In this document: positions 36,181 to 44,560 of the stretch, one piece after another
How the letters are laid out: each line of letters starts with the position of its first letter
How positions within the stretch are numbered: the stretch's first letter is position 1
Origin: Streptosporangium album
GTDB lineage: Bacteria; Actinomycetota; Actinomycetes; Streptosporangiales; Streptosporangiaceae
NCBI RefSeq assembly: GCF_014203795.1
Contig: NZ_JACHJU010000002.1
Location: forward strand, 372,001-436,000
Direction of reading: 5' to 3'
Length of the DNA: 64,000 nucleotides
Notes under the pieces: model-generated
What the model was told of the DNA's origin: nothing
What the model saw: the letters and a program-made list of their open reading frames with translations, nothing else
Databases searched by the model: none
Translations under genes and position numbers: made by a program

Positions 36181-37302
36181 GTGCAAGAAACCGACATCGC
36201 GACGGCCGTGGACTTTCTGAGGTTGTTCCATGCCGAGAACCCGGTCGCGGGGCCGGTGAAACCCCGCCTGCGCGAGGTGCGGGCCGAGATCTACAGGACG
36301 GGGACCTACACGCACACCCCCGAGGAACTCGCCTTCGGCGCCCGGGTGGCCTGGCGCAACAGCTCCCGGTGCATCGGGCGGCTCTACTGGCAGTCGCTGC
36401 GGGTGCGCGACCGGCGGTGGGTGAACACGGCCGAGGGTGTGGCCGTGGAGTGCGTCAACCACCTGAGGGAGGCGGCGCCCAGCCGCAGGATCCGGCCGAC
36501 GATCACGGTGTTCGCCCCGGACCGGCCGGGCCTGCCGGGGCCGAGGATCTGGAACGAGCAGCTGATCCGGTACGCCGGGTACGCGATGGACGACGGGTCC
36601 GTCGTCGGCGACCCCCGGTATGTGGACTTCACCACGATGGCATGCAAGCTCGGCTGGCCCGGAGGGCCGGGCACGCCCTTCGACGTCCTGCCGCTGTTCA
36701 TCTCGGTGGGGGACGGGCGGCCGCTGATGTCCACGGTGCCCGGCGACGCCGTACTGGAGGTGCCGCTGTCCCACCCCTCCCACCCGTGGTTCGAAGAGCT
36801 CGGGCTGCGCTGGCACGCCGTACCGGCCATCTCCAACATGTGCCTGGAGATCGGTGGGATCCACTACGGGGCGGCACCGTTCAACGGCTGGTACATGGGC
36901 ACCGAGATCGGCGCACGCAACCTCGCCGACACCGATCGCTACGACCTCATGCCGGCCGTCGCCCGCCGGCTGGGGCTGGACACCGCCAACGACCGCTCGC
37001 TCTGGCGCGACCAGGCCCTGCTGGAGATCAACATGGCTGTCCTGCACTCCTTCGAGCGGGCGGGGGTGACGATGACCGACCACCACACCGAGTCCGGCAG
37101 GTTCCTGACCCATCTGAAGCGCGAGGAGAACGCCGGCCGGGTCTGCCCGGCCGAGTGGAGCTGGATCGTGCCACCGATGTCGGGTTCCGCGACGCCGGTC
37201 TTCCACCGCTACTACGACGAGGCCGAGCTCTCGCCGAACTTCGTCCACCACCCCGACGCCCTGGAACGGGGACTCGGTCACGGAACGGTGCCGGGGCGGT
37301 AG
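36181..37302 (+). CDS. nos: Nitric oxide synthase oxygenase (bacterial NOS)
   Basis: A 373-residue heme-thiolate enzyme oxidising arginine to NO and citrulline. The proximal cysteine is in RVAWRNSSRCIGRLYWQ (Cys about 64). The substrate-binding block is GLRWHAVPAISNMCLEIGGI, and PFNGWYMGTEIGARNLAD and DHHTESGRFLTHLKREEN match the pterin/heme region. There is no reductase domain, as in other bacterial NOS. GTG 36181 (MQETDIATAVDFLRLFHAEN) begins the conserved region; GAAGGGG lies 13 nt upstream, and longer starts are possible. No thaxtomin-type P450 partner is nearby. Confidence 0.93.
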   Translation: MQETDIATAVDFLRLFHAENPVAGPVKPRLREVRAEIYRTGTYTHTPEELAFGARVAWRNSSRCIGRLYWQSLRVRDRRWVNTAEGVAVECVNHLREAAPSRRIRPTITVFAPDRPGLPGPRIWNEQLIRYAGYAMDDGSVVGDPRYVDFTTMACKLGWPGGPGTPFDVLPLFISVGDGRPLMSTVPGDAVLEVPLSHPSHPWFEELGLRWHAVPAISNMCLEIGGIHYGAAPFNGWYMGTEIGARNLADTDRYDLMPAVARRLGLDTANDRSLWRDQALLEINMAVLHSFERAGVTMTDHHTESGRFLTHLKREENAGRVCPAEWSWIVPPMSGSATPVFHRYYDEAELSPNFVHHPDALERGLGHGTVPGR

Positions 37303-37359
37303 TTCCGGCGGAACAGGACGGGACGCACTCGCGGGGATCCCCCTCGGGGTTCCGCCGTG

Positions 37360-37396
37360 CCGTGCCGTACGACGCCGGTGAGGCCGTACGGCACGG
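37360..37396 (+). terminator. Terminator after nos
   Basis: A 12-bp stem (37360-37371 with 37385-37396) with a 13-nt loop, downstream of the nos stop. Confidence 0.7.
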
Positions 37397-37589
37397 TACG
37401 GGACCGGTCCGGGAGGCGCGGGCGGTCAACTGGCCGTTCCGCCCGTCCGGGGGCGCCGTCCGCCCGGGACAGGCACGGAGTCGCCGGCGGGAGCCTGAAC
37501 GGCTCCCCGGGCCCGCTCGCACGACGCTCTCGCCGGGAGAGGAGAAGGTATAGAACGATATTCTGCAGAACTCAGGGAAGAGGTGCGGA

Positions 37590-38363
37590 ATGGTGGATCT
37601 GGTGCCGGCGTCGATCGAGCAGGGCGTGCTGACGCTGACGTTCAACCGGCCGGACCGGCTCAACGCCTGGACCGACGCGATGGGACGGCGATACTTCGAC
37701 CGGCTCGCGGAGGCCGAACGGGACCCGGAAGTCCGGGTGATCGTCGTGACCGGTGCGGGGAGGGGCTTCTGTGCCGGCGCCGACTTCCAGACTCTCAACG
37801 CCATCCAGGACGGCTCTTATGAGGGGGAACCGGACAGGCGTCCCCCCACCTTCCCGACCACGATCGGCAAGCCGGTCATCGCGGCCGTCAACGGCGCCTG
37901 CGCCGGGCTCGGCATGGTGCACGCCCTGGTCTGCGACCTGGTCTTCACCGCGGCGGAGGCCAAGTGGACGACCGCCTTCGCCCGCCGCGGCCTGATCGCC
38001 GAGTACGGCCTGTCGTGGATCCTGCCCCGGCTCGCCGGCCAGGCGCGGGCCATGGACCTGCTGCTGTCCGGCCGCACGTTCACCGGTGCGGAGGCCTACG
38101 AGCTCGGCCTGGTCAACCGGTCGGTCCCCGGTGAGAGCCTGCTGGAGGAGACCGTGACCTACGCCCGAGAGCTGGCGACACACAGCTCGCCGGCGTCGAT
38201 GGCCGTGATCAAGCGCCAGGTGTGGGGCGACGGGAGCCGGACCCTGGAGTCGGCGGAGTCCGCCGCCGTGCGCCTGATGGCCGAGTCCTTCACCCGCCCC
38301 GACTTCGCCGAGGGGGTGGCCAGTTTCGTCGAGCGCCGAGCCCCCGGCTTCCCGCCGTTGTAG
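37590..38363 (+). CDS. Enoyl-CoA hydratase/isomerase family protein
   Basis: A 257-residue crotonase: LTFNRPDRLNAWTDAMGRRY, oxyanion segment GRGFCAGADFQTLN, KPVIAAVNGACAGLGMVHAL and FARRGLIAEYGLSWILPRLA, with Glu at the hydratase acid/base position (IAEYG). ATG 37590 follows GGGAAGAGG. It seems monocistronic and convergent with the DUF402 gene. Physiological CoA substrate unknown. Confidence 0.87.
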   Translation: MVDLVPASIEQGVLTLTFNRPDRLNAWTDAMGRRYFDRLAEAERDPEVRVIVVTGAGRGFCAGADFQTLNAIQDGSYEGEPDRRPPTFPTTIGKPVIAAVNGACAGLGMVHALVCDLVFTAAEAKWTTAFARRGLIAEYGLSWILPRLAGQARAMDLLLSGRTFTGAEAYELGLVNRSVPGESLLEETVTYARELATHSSPASMAVIKRQVWGDGSRTLESAESAAVRLMAESFTRPDFAEGVASFVERRAPGFPPL

Positions 38364-38390
38364 GGCGTCGCCGTACGGCGGGCGGGGCGG

Positions 38391-38891
38391 TCAGGTCACC
38401 TGAGAGAGCCAGTGGGGGGCGGTGCTGAAGGGGGCGGTGCCCGTGGTGACGGCCTCCATGAGCAGGCCGGCCGTGGCGCGGGCGGTCTCGATGACGTCGG
38501 GGGGATAGGCGTAGCGGATCTGGTGCTCCGCGAACTCGTCCTCGTCGTCGAGGATGATCCGGCCGTCGCGCATGCGGATCACGTCCAGGTCGAGGTCGAC
38601 CATGGTCACCTGGCCGTCGCTCCACTGGGGCACCGTGGAGATGTCGCAGTAGATCTCGGCCTTGTGCGGCGCGGCGTTGAAGGAGGCCGTCCACCAGGCG
38701 TCGCGGGGGAAGAGCATCACGAACGCGTGCTGCCAGGTGATCGGTGGCGCGATGCCCTTGCTGGCGCTGGCGCCGGCCAGGCACCCCGTCCAGACGCCGT
38801 GGTCGTCCTCGCCGAGGAGCAGGGCCCGGTGGTTCCAGTGCAGTGAGCCGTCGTACTTCCGATAGACCACATTCACCATCTCATGCGACAT
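38391..38891 (-). CDS. DUF402 (FomD/Sa1684-like) domain protein, putative nucleotide phosphohydrolase
   Basis: A 166-residue protein with the DUF402 core VTMVDLDLDVIRMRDGRIIL then DDEDEFAEHQIRYAYPPDVI; several Asp/Glu residues are metal ligands in characterised relatives that hydrolyse nucleoside di/triphosphates or CMP-phosphonates. An N-terminal beta-barrel (VVYRKYDGSLHWNHRALLLG) precedes it. It is divergent from the SAM riboswitch promoter, 16 bp from its -35 hexamer. Confidence 0.85.
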   Translation of the reverse strand: MSHEMVNVVYRKYDGSLHWNHRALLLGEDDHGVWTGCLAGASASKGIAPPITWQHAFVMLFPRDAWWTASFNAAPHKAEIYCDISTVPQWSDGQVTMVDLDLDVIRMRDGRIILDDEDEFAEHQIRYAYPPDVIETARATAGLLMEAVTTGTAPFSTAPHWLSQVT

Positions 38892-38907
38892 CCCTCGACA
38901 ATAAGGC

Positions 38908-38936
38908 TTGACAGGTATTTATGTATTTCCTACCTT
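38908..38936 (+). promoter_or_regulatory. Sigma-70 consensus-like promoter of the riboswitch operon
   Basis: TTGACA (38908-38913), a 17-bp AT-rich spacer and TACCTT (38931-38936). Predicted transcription start is near 38943, exactly where the riboswitch P1 stem begins. Confidence 0.8.
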
Positions 38937-38941
38937 CTAAC

Positions 38942-39058
38942 TAGGTTAAGAGTGTCAGTGCAAAGACCCGGCTAACTGACCGGCAACCCTCGCGCCGCGG
39001 CGGGGTGCCCCCGGGGAAGACCTGGCGGCACGGTGGGCGTGCCGCAAGCGCGGACCCC
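38942..39058 (+). ncRNA. SAM-IV riboswitch
   Basis: The order of conserved blocks matches SAM-IV: AGAGTGTCAG, then ACCCGGCTAACTGACCGGCA (SAM-binding core), ACCCTCGCGCCGCGGCGGGG, TGCCCCCGGGGAAGACC closing P1 (GGTT...GACC), and a downstream hairpin with GCAAGCGCGGAC forming the pseudoknot characteristic of class IV. Position (TSS at its 5' end, small ORF 35 nt after its 3' end) supports cis control by S-adenosylmethionine, expected to switch the operon off when SAM is plentiful. Confidence 0.85.
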
Positions 39059-39093
39059 CCAACGGGTCACCGAGGCATGCCTGGGAGCAGTAC

Positions 39094-39129
39094 ATGTCCG
39101 AGATCACACTGAACTACGCCGCCGTATGA
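39094..39129 (+). CDS. 11-residue peptide ORF directly after the SAM riboswitch
   Basis: GGGAG (39083-39087) is 6 nt before ATG 39094; the frame encodes MSEITLNYAAV and stops at TGA 39127. A GC-rich hairpin (GGCGCGG/CCGCGCC, about 39143-39164) and a second SD then precede the flavoprotein start. It contains no Met (after the start) or Cys codons, so it does not look like a sulfur amino-acid attenuator. It may be a translated riboswitch sensor, a coupling device, or the product/precursor of a peptide pathway. Confidence 0.55.
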   Translation: MSEITLNYAAV

Positions 39130-39184
39130 GACAGCCGGCCGATCGGCGCGGGACGCACCCCGCGCCGCAGGGTGAGGAGATCGC

Positions 39185-40939
39185 ATGAGTGCCTCCATCG
39201 CCGTCGTCGGCGCAGGGCCGACCGGCACCTGCCTGGTGGAGCGGATCTGCGCCAACGCCGCCGACCTGCTCGACTGGCCGTCACTGGACATCCACGTGAT
39301 CGACCCCTACCCGCCGGGCGGCGGGCGGGTCTGGCGCGCCGAGCAGCCCGAACTGCTCTGGATGAACTCCACCGCGGCCGACGTGACGCTGTTCACCGAC
39401 GCGTCGGTCCAGTGCCGGGGCCCGATCCGCCCCGGCCCGTCGCTGGCCGAGTGGCTCGGCGGCGACCCCGGCGGATTCGCCTCCCGGCGGGTCCAGAACG
39501 CCTACCTCTCGCACGTCTTCCAGCACGCGGTCACCACCGCTCCCCGCGGCGTCCGGGTCCACGTCCACGCCACCCGCGCGCTGGACCTCGCCGACGTCCC
39601 CGGCGGGCAGGCGGTGAGGCTGGAGGACGGCCGGACGATCGAGGTGGACGCGGTGATCCTGGCCCAGGGGCACGGCGACGTGACCCCGACCGGGCAGGAG
39701 CGGGCGCTGGCGGGCCTGGCGGAGGCCGACGGGCTGCGCTACCTGCCCACCGGTTACACCGCCGACCTCGACCTGGACCAGGTGCCCGGCGGCGAGCCGG
39801 TGATCGTGCGGGGCATGGGGCTGGCCTCCGTCGACCTGACGGTGCTGCTCACCTCGGGCCGCGGCGGCCGCTTCATCCGTGAGTACGACGGGGAGCTGGT
39901 CTACCTGCCCAGCGGCCGGGAGCCGCTGCTTCAGCTGGGATCGCGCCGCGGCGTGCCGTACCACGCGAAGACCGGATACCCGTTCCGGGGCGCGCGCCCG
40001 CCGGTCCCGCGCTTCCTCACCGCGGCGGCGCTGGGCGAGGGGCCGTGGAACTTCCGCCGGGACGTGTGGCCGCTGGTCGCCAAGGAACTGGCCTTCGCGT
40101 ACTACCACGAGCTCATCACCGCCCACCCGAGACGGTCCCGGATGGGCTGGCCGGAGTTCGAGGAGGCATACGCGGCCGAGGAGTGGCGCAGCGCCGGGAT
40201 GCGGGCCCTGATCCGCAGGGCCGTACCACGGCATCTGGACCGGCTGGACTTCGACCGGCTGGACCGTCCGCTGGAGCGCATGCGGTTCGGCGACTCCGCG
40301 GGGCTGCGCAGGTGGATGAACGGCTACCTGGGCGCCGACCTGCAGCGACGCTCCGACCCCGCGCACAGCGCCGACCACGCCATGATCCTCGGGCTGCTGT
40401 CCGTCCACGGCGTCCTCGCCGAGCTGGGCGTCTCCGACCCGTGGTTCCACGGCTTCTTCAGCTACGTCGCCAGCGGCCCGCCCGGCCCTCGGCTGGAGGA
40501 GCTGCGGGCCCTCGCCGGGGCGGGGGTGGTCACCTTCCTCGGCGCGGACCTGAGGGTCGAGCACCGTGACCGGCGATGGTGGGCGCACAGTCCCACCGTC
40601 CCCGGCGGGATGGCGGCCCGGACCCTGATCGAGGCCCGGCTGCCCGCGCCCAGTGTGAGCCGGGCCACCGACCCGCTGATCTCCGCGCTCCGGGACCGGG
40701 GAGAGGCCGATGAGGACTCAGGGCTGCTGAAGGTACGGCCCGCCGACCGGCGCCTGCTGGACCGGTCGGACACCCCCCACCCCCGCAGGTTCGCCTTCGG
40801 ACCGTGGGTCGTCGGCGGCCGGGCCACCGGCGGATTCGCCCGGCCCGGTCTCGACGCCCCGCTTTTCCGGCACGCCGACGCGCTCGCCCGGATCGTGCTG
40901 TCCGAGGCCGTCGCCACCCCGATCAGACATGTCGCCTGA
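39185..40939 (+). CDS. FAD/NAD(P)-binding oxidoreductase (NAD_binding_9 family)
   Basis: A 584-residue flavoprotein: N-terminal dinucleotide fold ASIAVVGAGPTGTCLVERI, ELLWMNSTAADVTLFTD, and a second Rossmann-like segment EVDAVILAQGHGDVTPTGQE. A long C-terminal region contains GKRGVPYHAKTG-like and WFHGFFSYVASGPPG segments; FGPWVVGGRATGGFARPG closes the FAD domain. ATG 39185 has GAGGAG 7 nt upstream. It is the first large gene behind the SAM riboswitch and upstream of the ABC importer, so it probably oxidises the imported sulfur compound or peptide. Reaction unknown. Confidence 0.85.
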   Translation: MSASIAVVGAGPTGTCLVERICANAADLLDWPSLDIHVIDPYPPGGGRVWRAEQPELLWMNSTAADVTLFTDASVQCRGPIRPGPSLAEWLGGDPGGFASRRVQNAYLSHVFQHAVTTAPRGVRVHVHATRALDLADVPGGQAVRLEDGRTIEVDAVILAQGHGDVTPTGQERALAGLAEADGLRYLPTGYTADLDLDQVPGGEPVIVRGMGLASVDLTVLLTSGRGGRFIREYDGELVYLPSGREPLLQLGSRRGVPYHAKTGYPFRGARPPVPRFLTAAALGEGPWNFRRDVWPLVAKELAFAYYHELITAHPRRSRMGWPEFEEAYAAEEWRSAGMRALIRRAVPRHLDRLDFDRLDRPLERMRFGDSAGLRRWMNGYLGADLQRRSDPAHSADHAMILGLLSVHGVLAELGVSDPWFHGFFSYVASGPPGPRLEELRALAGAGVVTFLGADLRVEHRDRRWWAHSPTVPGGMAARTLIEARLPAPSVSRATDPLISALRDRGEADEDSGLLKVRPADRRLLDRSDTPHPRRFAFGPWVVGGRATGGFARPGLDAPLFRHADALARIVLSEAVATPIRHVA

Positions 40940-40966
40940 GTCATCTGAGCCGTTGAGGAGAAGAGC

Positions 40967-42598
40967 GTGAAAGCGAGATGGGGCGTCCTGACGCTGGCCG
41001 GAGCACTGGCACTCACGGCGTGCGGAGCCCAGACGCAGGCCCCGGCGGCCGCGGTGGGCGGTAGCGGAGGCGACGGCGGGTCGCTGACCTGGGCGGTGGA
41101 GACGCAGCCCATCACGTTCAACCCCCAGCAGTGGGGCCAGAACAAGGCCCGCCTGCTGGTGCACAACCAGTTCGACTCGTTGATCGCCCGTGGGAGGAAC
41201 GGCGAGTTCCTGCCGTGGCTGGCCACCTCCTGGGAGGTCTCCAAGGACGGCCTGACCTACACCTTCAAGCTCCGCGACGACGTCACCTTCCACGACGGGG
41301 AGAAGTTCGACGCGGCGTCGGTGAAGGCCAACCTCGACCAGTTCCTCGTGCCGGGCTACAACGCGGCGGTGGCCGCCATCCAGCTCCGCAACTTCGGCAG
41401 GGCCGAGGCGACCGGCACGCACACCCTCAAGGTCACGCTGAAGGCGCCGGACGGGCTGTTCCTGGACTTCCTCTCCTCGCCCTACGCCGGCCAGGTCTCC
41501 CCGAAGTCGCTGAAGAACGCCAAGGACCTCAAGGCCGGCGGTGTCGACGTCGTCGGCACCGGGCCGTTCATCCTTGACCGGTTCACGCCGGGCCAGGAGG
41601 TCCACTACCGGCGCAACCCGAACTACGACTGGCCGCCCACGGGCTCGGCCCACCAGGGCCCGGCATACCTGTCGGAGGTGACCTACCGCTTCCTGCCCGA
41701 GGCGGCGGTCCGGGTCGGCGCGCTCACCTCGGGCCAGGTCCAGGTGATCGAGGGCGTGCCCGCCACCGAGATCGGTCTCATCAAGGCCGACCCCCGGCTG
41801 AGGCTTGAGACGAGCCTCAACTCCGGCAGCGCCTTCTCCTACTACTTCAACGTCTCCCACGCCCCGTTCGACGACAGGCGGGTCCGCAAGGCGTTCCGGG
41901 ACGCCGTCGACGTCGACACCGTGCTCGACTCGGTCTACCAGGGCACCGCCAAGCGGGCCTGGAGCATCATCGGCCAGGGCAGCCCGCAGTTCTACGACGC
42001 CTCGCTGGAGAACACCTTCGGCGGCAACCCGGCGCGGGCCAACAAGCTGCTCGACGAGGCCGGCTGGGACAGACGCGACGCCGAGGGCTTCCGGGTCAAG
42101 GACGGCAGGCGGCTGACCGTGCGGACCGTGGCCTCGGCCCCGTTCGTCAGGGACCGCCGCGACATCCTCGCCCAGGCGGTCCAGGCCGCGGTGAAACAGA
42201 GCAGCGGCATCGACTTCCAGGTCAGACTGGTCGACCAGGGCACCGCGCAGAAGGCCTACGACGACGACCAGTACGAGGTCTTCGAGAACTCGCGCGGCGA
42301 CACCGACGCCGGGGCGGCGCTCAACCTGATCCTGCCGAAGGGCGCCGCGATCAACCGCACCCACTTCGAGAGCGCCGAGCTGGACGGGCTCCTCACCAAG
42401 GCGTCGGCCAGCTCCGACACCGCAGAACGCAGGGAGCTCTACGCCAAGGTGCAGAAGCTCGTCGCCGACGAGGCACTGATCCTCCCGCTCTACGTGCCCG
42501 CCGACCAGGTCGCCTACGGCGCCGGCGTCACCGGGCTCACCTTCGAGCCGGTCTCCGGCACCCCCAACAGCGCCTATGACATCCGGACAGGGACATGA
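40967..42598 (+). CDS. ABC transporter substrate-binding lipoprotein (SBP_bac_5, peptide/nickel type)
   Basis: A 543-residue lipoprotein: signal VLTLAGALALTACGAQ with lipobox LTAC, then SBP_bac_5 features LTWAVETQPITFNPQQWGQN, LATSWEVSKDGLTYTFKLRD, GTGPFILDRFTPGQEVHYRR and RRELYAKVQKLVADEALILP. It captures a peptide-like or opine-like ligand outside the cell. GTG 40967 has GAGGAG upstream; the stop overlaps the first permease start (ATGA). Confidence 0.92.
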   Translation: MKARWGVLTLAGALALTACGAQTQAPAAAVGGSGGDGGSLTWAVETQPITFNPQQWGQNKARLLVHNQFDSLIARGRNGEFLPWLATSWEVSKDGLTYTFKLRDDVTFHDGEKFDAASVKANLDQFLVPGYNAAVAAIQLRNFGRAEATGTHTLKVTLKAPDGLFLDFLSSPYAGQVSPKSLKNAKDLKAGGVDVVGTGPFILDRFTPGQEVHYRRNPNYDWPPTGSAHQGPAYLSEVTYRFLPEAAVRVGALTSGQVQVIEGVPATEIGLIKADPRLRLETSLNSGSAFSYYFNVSHAPFDDRRVRKAFRDAVDVDTVLDSVYQGTAKRAWSIIGQGSPQFYDASLENTFGGNPARANKLLDEAGWDRRDAEGFRVKDGRRLTVRTVASAPFVRDRRDILAQAVQAAVKQSSGIDFQVRLVDQGTAQKAYDDDQYEVFENSRGDTDAGAALNLILPKGAAINRTHFESAELDGLLTKASASSDTAERRELYAKVQKLVADEALILPLYVPADQVAYGAGVTGLTFEPVSGTPNSAYDIRTGT

Positions 42599-43566
42599 GC
42601 ACCCTCACACTCACCCGGCGGCGGGGGCTGGCCGTCGTCGGGTGGCTCGGCCCGGTGGCCCGGCGGCTCGGATCCGGCCTCGCCGTGCTCTGGGCCGCCG
42701 CCACCGCGGCCTACGTCTCGCTGCTGCTCGTCCCCGGCGACACCGTCGACGTCCTCATCGGCGACGGCCTCGACACCCCCGAGCGGCGGGCGCAGATCAT
42801 CGCCGAATGGGGACTGGACCGCTCGGCCCTGCGGCAGTACGGCGACTACCTGGCCCGGCTGCTCCACGGCGACCTCGGCCACTCCTACATCCTGCAGCGC
42901 GGGGTCGGCGACATCCTGGCCTCACAGATCGGGCCGACGGTCCGGCTCGCTCTCACCGCAGCGCTCTTCGGGAGCGTCCTCGCCCTGGCGCTCGCGCTGA
43001 CCACCGCCGGGCGACGGCCCTGGCTCGGCGGGCTGGCCGGCCTGTCGGAGCTGGTGGCGGTCTCGGTCCCGCCGTTCCTGATCGGGATCCTGCTGCTCGC
43101 CGTGTTCTCCTTCACCCTCGGCTGGTTCCCCGTCTCCGGAGACCAGGGCCCCGTCTCCCTGGTGCTGCCCGCCGTGGCGCTGAGCCTGCCGATCTGCGGC
43201 GTGCTCGGACAGGTGCTGCGCGAGGGACTGGAACGGGCGCTGGAGGAGCCGTTCGCGGTGACCGCGCGCTCGCGCGGCATCACCGAGCGGCGGCTCGTCG
43301 CCCGGCACGCCCTGCGGCACGCCCTGCTTCCGGCCGTCACCCTCACCGGCTGGTTCACCGGCACCCTGCTCGGCGGCGCGATCATCGTGGAGTCCGTGTT
43401 CGGCCGTCCCGGGCTCGGCCAGGTGACCCTCTCCGCGGTGACCGGCAAGGACATGCCGGTGGTGATGGCGGTCGTGCTGCTGTCGGCCCTGGTCTACGTC
43501 ACGGTCAGCACGATCGTCGACCTCACCTACCTCGCGATCGACCCCCGCCTGAGGAGCAGCCGATGA
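42595..43566 (+). CDS. ABC transporter permease (DppB-like)
   Basis: A 323-residue inner-membrane permease: N-terminal helix, an extracytoplasmic loop, and the BPD_transp_1 region with EAA-type motif VTARSRGITERRLVARHALR followed by the last helices. It is overlapped by 4 nt on both sides and forms the channel with the permease at 43691. Confidence 0.92.
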   Translation: MSTLTLTRRRGLAVVGWLGPVARRLGSGLAVLWAAATAAYVSLLLVPGDTVDVLIGDGLDTPERRAQIIAEWGLDRSALRQYGDYLARLLHGDLGHSYILQRGVGDILASQIGPTVRLALTAALFGSVLALALALTTAGRRPWLGGLAGLSELVAVSVPPFLIGILLLAVFSFTLGWFPVSGDQGPVSLVLPAVALSLPICGVLGQVLREGLERALEEPFAVTARSRGITERRLVARHALRHALLPAVTLTGWFTGTLLGGAIIVESVFGRPGLGQVTLSAVTGKDMPVVMAVVLLSALVYVTVSTIVDLTYLAIDPRLRSSR

Positions 43567-43694
43567 GCGCCGTACCCGTGTCCGAAAGAGGGCGAGGCCC
43601 TTCACCCGTCCCTTCGCCGGTCCTTCCTCTGCCCCTTTCGCCGGCCCTTTCAGCCGTCCCCGAGCCGGGGGTCTGGGCCCGGGCCCCCCGATGA
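43563..43694 (+). CDS. 43-codon Pro/Ser-rich ORF bridging the two permease genes
   Basis: ATG 43563 overlaps the first permease stop (ATGA) and TGA 43694 overlaps the second permease ATG (ATGA), so ribosomes could pass through all three genes. The product (MSAVPVSERGRGPSPVPSPV...) is low-complexity, from imperfect CCCTTCRCCxG-like DNA repeats. It may be only a coupling linker. Confidence 0.35.
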   Translation: MSAVPVSERGRGPSPVPSPVLPLPLSPALSAVPEPGVWARAPR

Positions 43695-44560
43695 CGGCCC
43701 TCTCCCAGGCGCCGCCGGTCACGGCCGCCGCCTCCATCCCCGCCGGCCGCCGGTACGGCGTGCGGCCATGGCTGGCCGTCCCCCTGCTGTTCCTGGCCCT
43801 CGCCGCGGTCGCCGCCCTGGCCCCGGGGCTGCTGAGCGGCGTGGACCCCCTGGCCGCCGACCCGCTGCACGCGCTCGCCGGGCCGAGCGCCGGACACTGG
43901 TTCGGCACCGACCACCTCGGCAGGGATGTGCTGGCCCGGGTCGTCCACGGCGCCGGGCACTCCCTGGGCATCGGCGCCGCCGCGATCCTGTTCGCCGCCG
44001 GGGCCGGCACCCTGCTGGGCATGCTGGCCGGGCTGTCCCCCCGCTACCTCGACGAGCTGCTCAGCCGCCTGTTCGACGTGCTGGCCACCTTCCCCGAACT
44101 GCTGCTGGCCCTGCTGGTCATCGCGATCACCGGCACCGGCACCGGCAACGTCATCCTCGCCATCGGCCTGGCCCAGGTGCCCAACTACGCCCGTGTGATC
44201 AGGGCACAGACCTTCGTCGTCCGTCGATCCGGCTACGTCGAGCAGGCGGTCACCTTCGGCCTGCGCCGGCCGGTCCTGGTCCTGCGCCACGTGCTGCCCA
44301 ACGTCCTGGGCCCCCTGCCGGTGCTCGCCACGATCGGCATGGGCACCGCCATCATCGCCACCTCGGGGCTCAGCTTCCTCGGCATGGGCCCGCAGCCGCC
44401 CAGCCCGGAGTGGGGCTCGATGCTCTCGGAGGCGCGCAACTACCTGCGTGTCGCCTGGTGGACGGCGCTCTTCCCCGGTCTCGCCGTCACGCTGACCGTC
44501 ATCAGCCTCACTCTGGCCGGACGCCACCTGCAGCGCCGTTTCGAAGGGAGACACCGGTGA
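43691..44560 (+). CDS. ABC transporter permease (DppC-like)
   Basis: A 289-residue permease: SAGHWFGTDHLGRDVLARVV is the DppC/OppC N-terminal signature, EAA loop SGYVEQAVTFGLRRPVLVLR, and GLSFLGMGPQPPSPEWGSML near the C-terminus. The stop overlaps the GTG of the ATPase gene. Confidence 0.92.
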   Translation: MTALSQAPPVTAAASIPAGRRYGVRPWLAVPLLFLALAAVAALAPGLLSGVDPLAADPLHALAGPSAGHWFGTDHLGRDVLARVVHGAGHSLGIGAAAILFAAGAGTLLGMLAGLSPRYLDELLSRLFDVLATFPELLLALLVIAITGTGTGNVILAIGLAQVPNYARVIRAQTFVVRRSGYVEQAVTFGLRRPVLVLRHVLPNVLGPLPVLATIGMGTAIIATSGLSFLGMGPQPPSPEWGSMLSEARNYLRVAWWTALFPGLAVTLTVISLTLAGRHLQRRFEGRHR

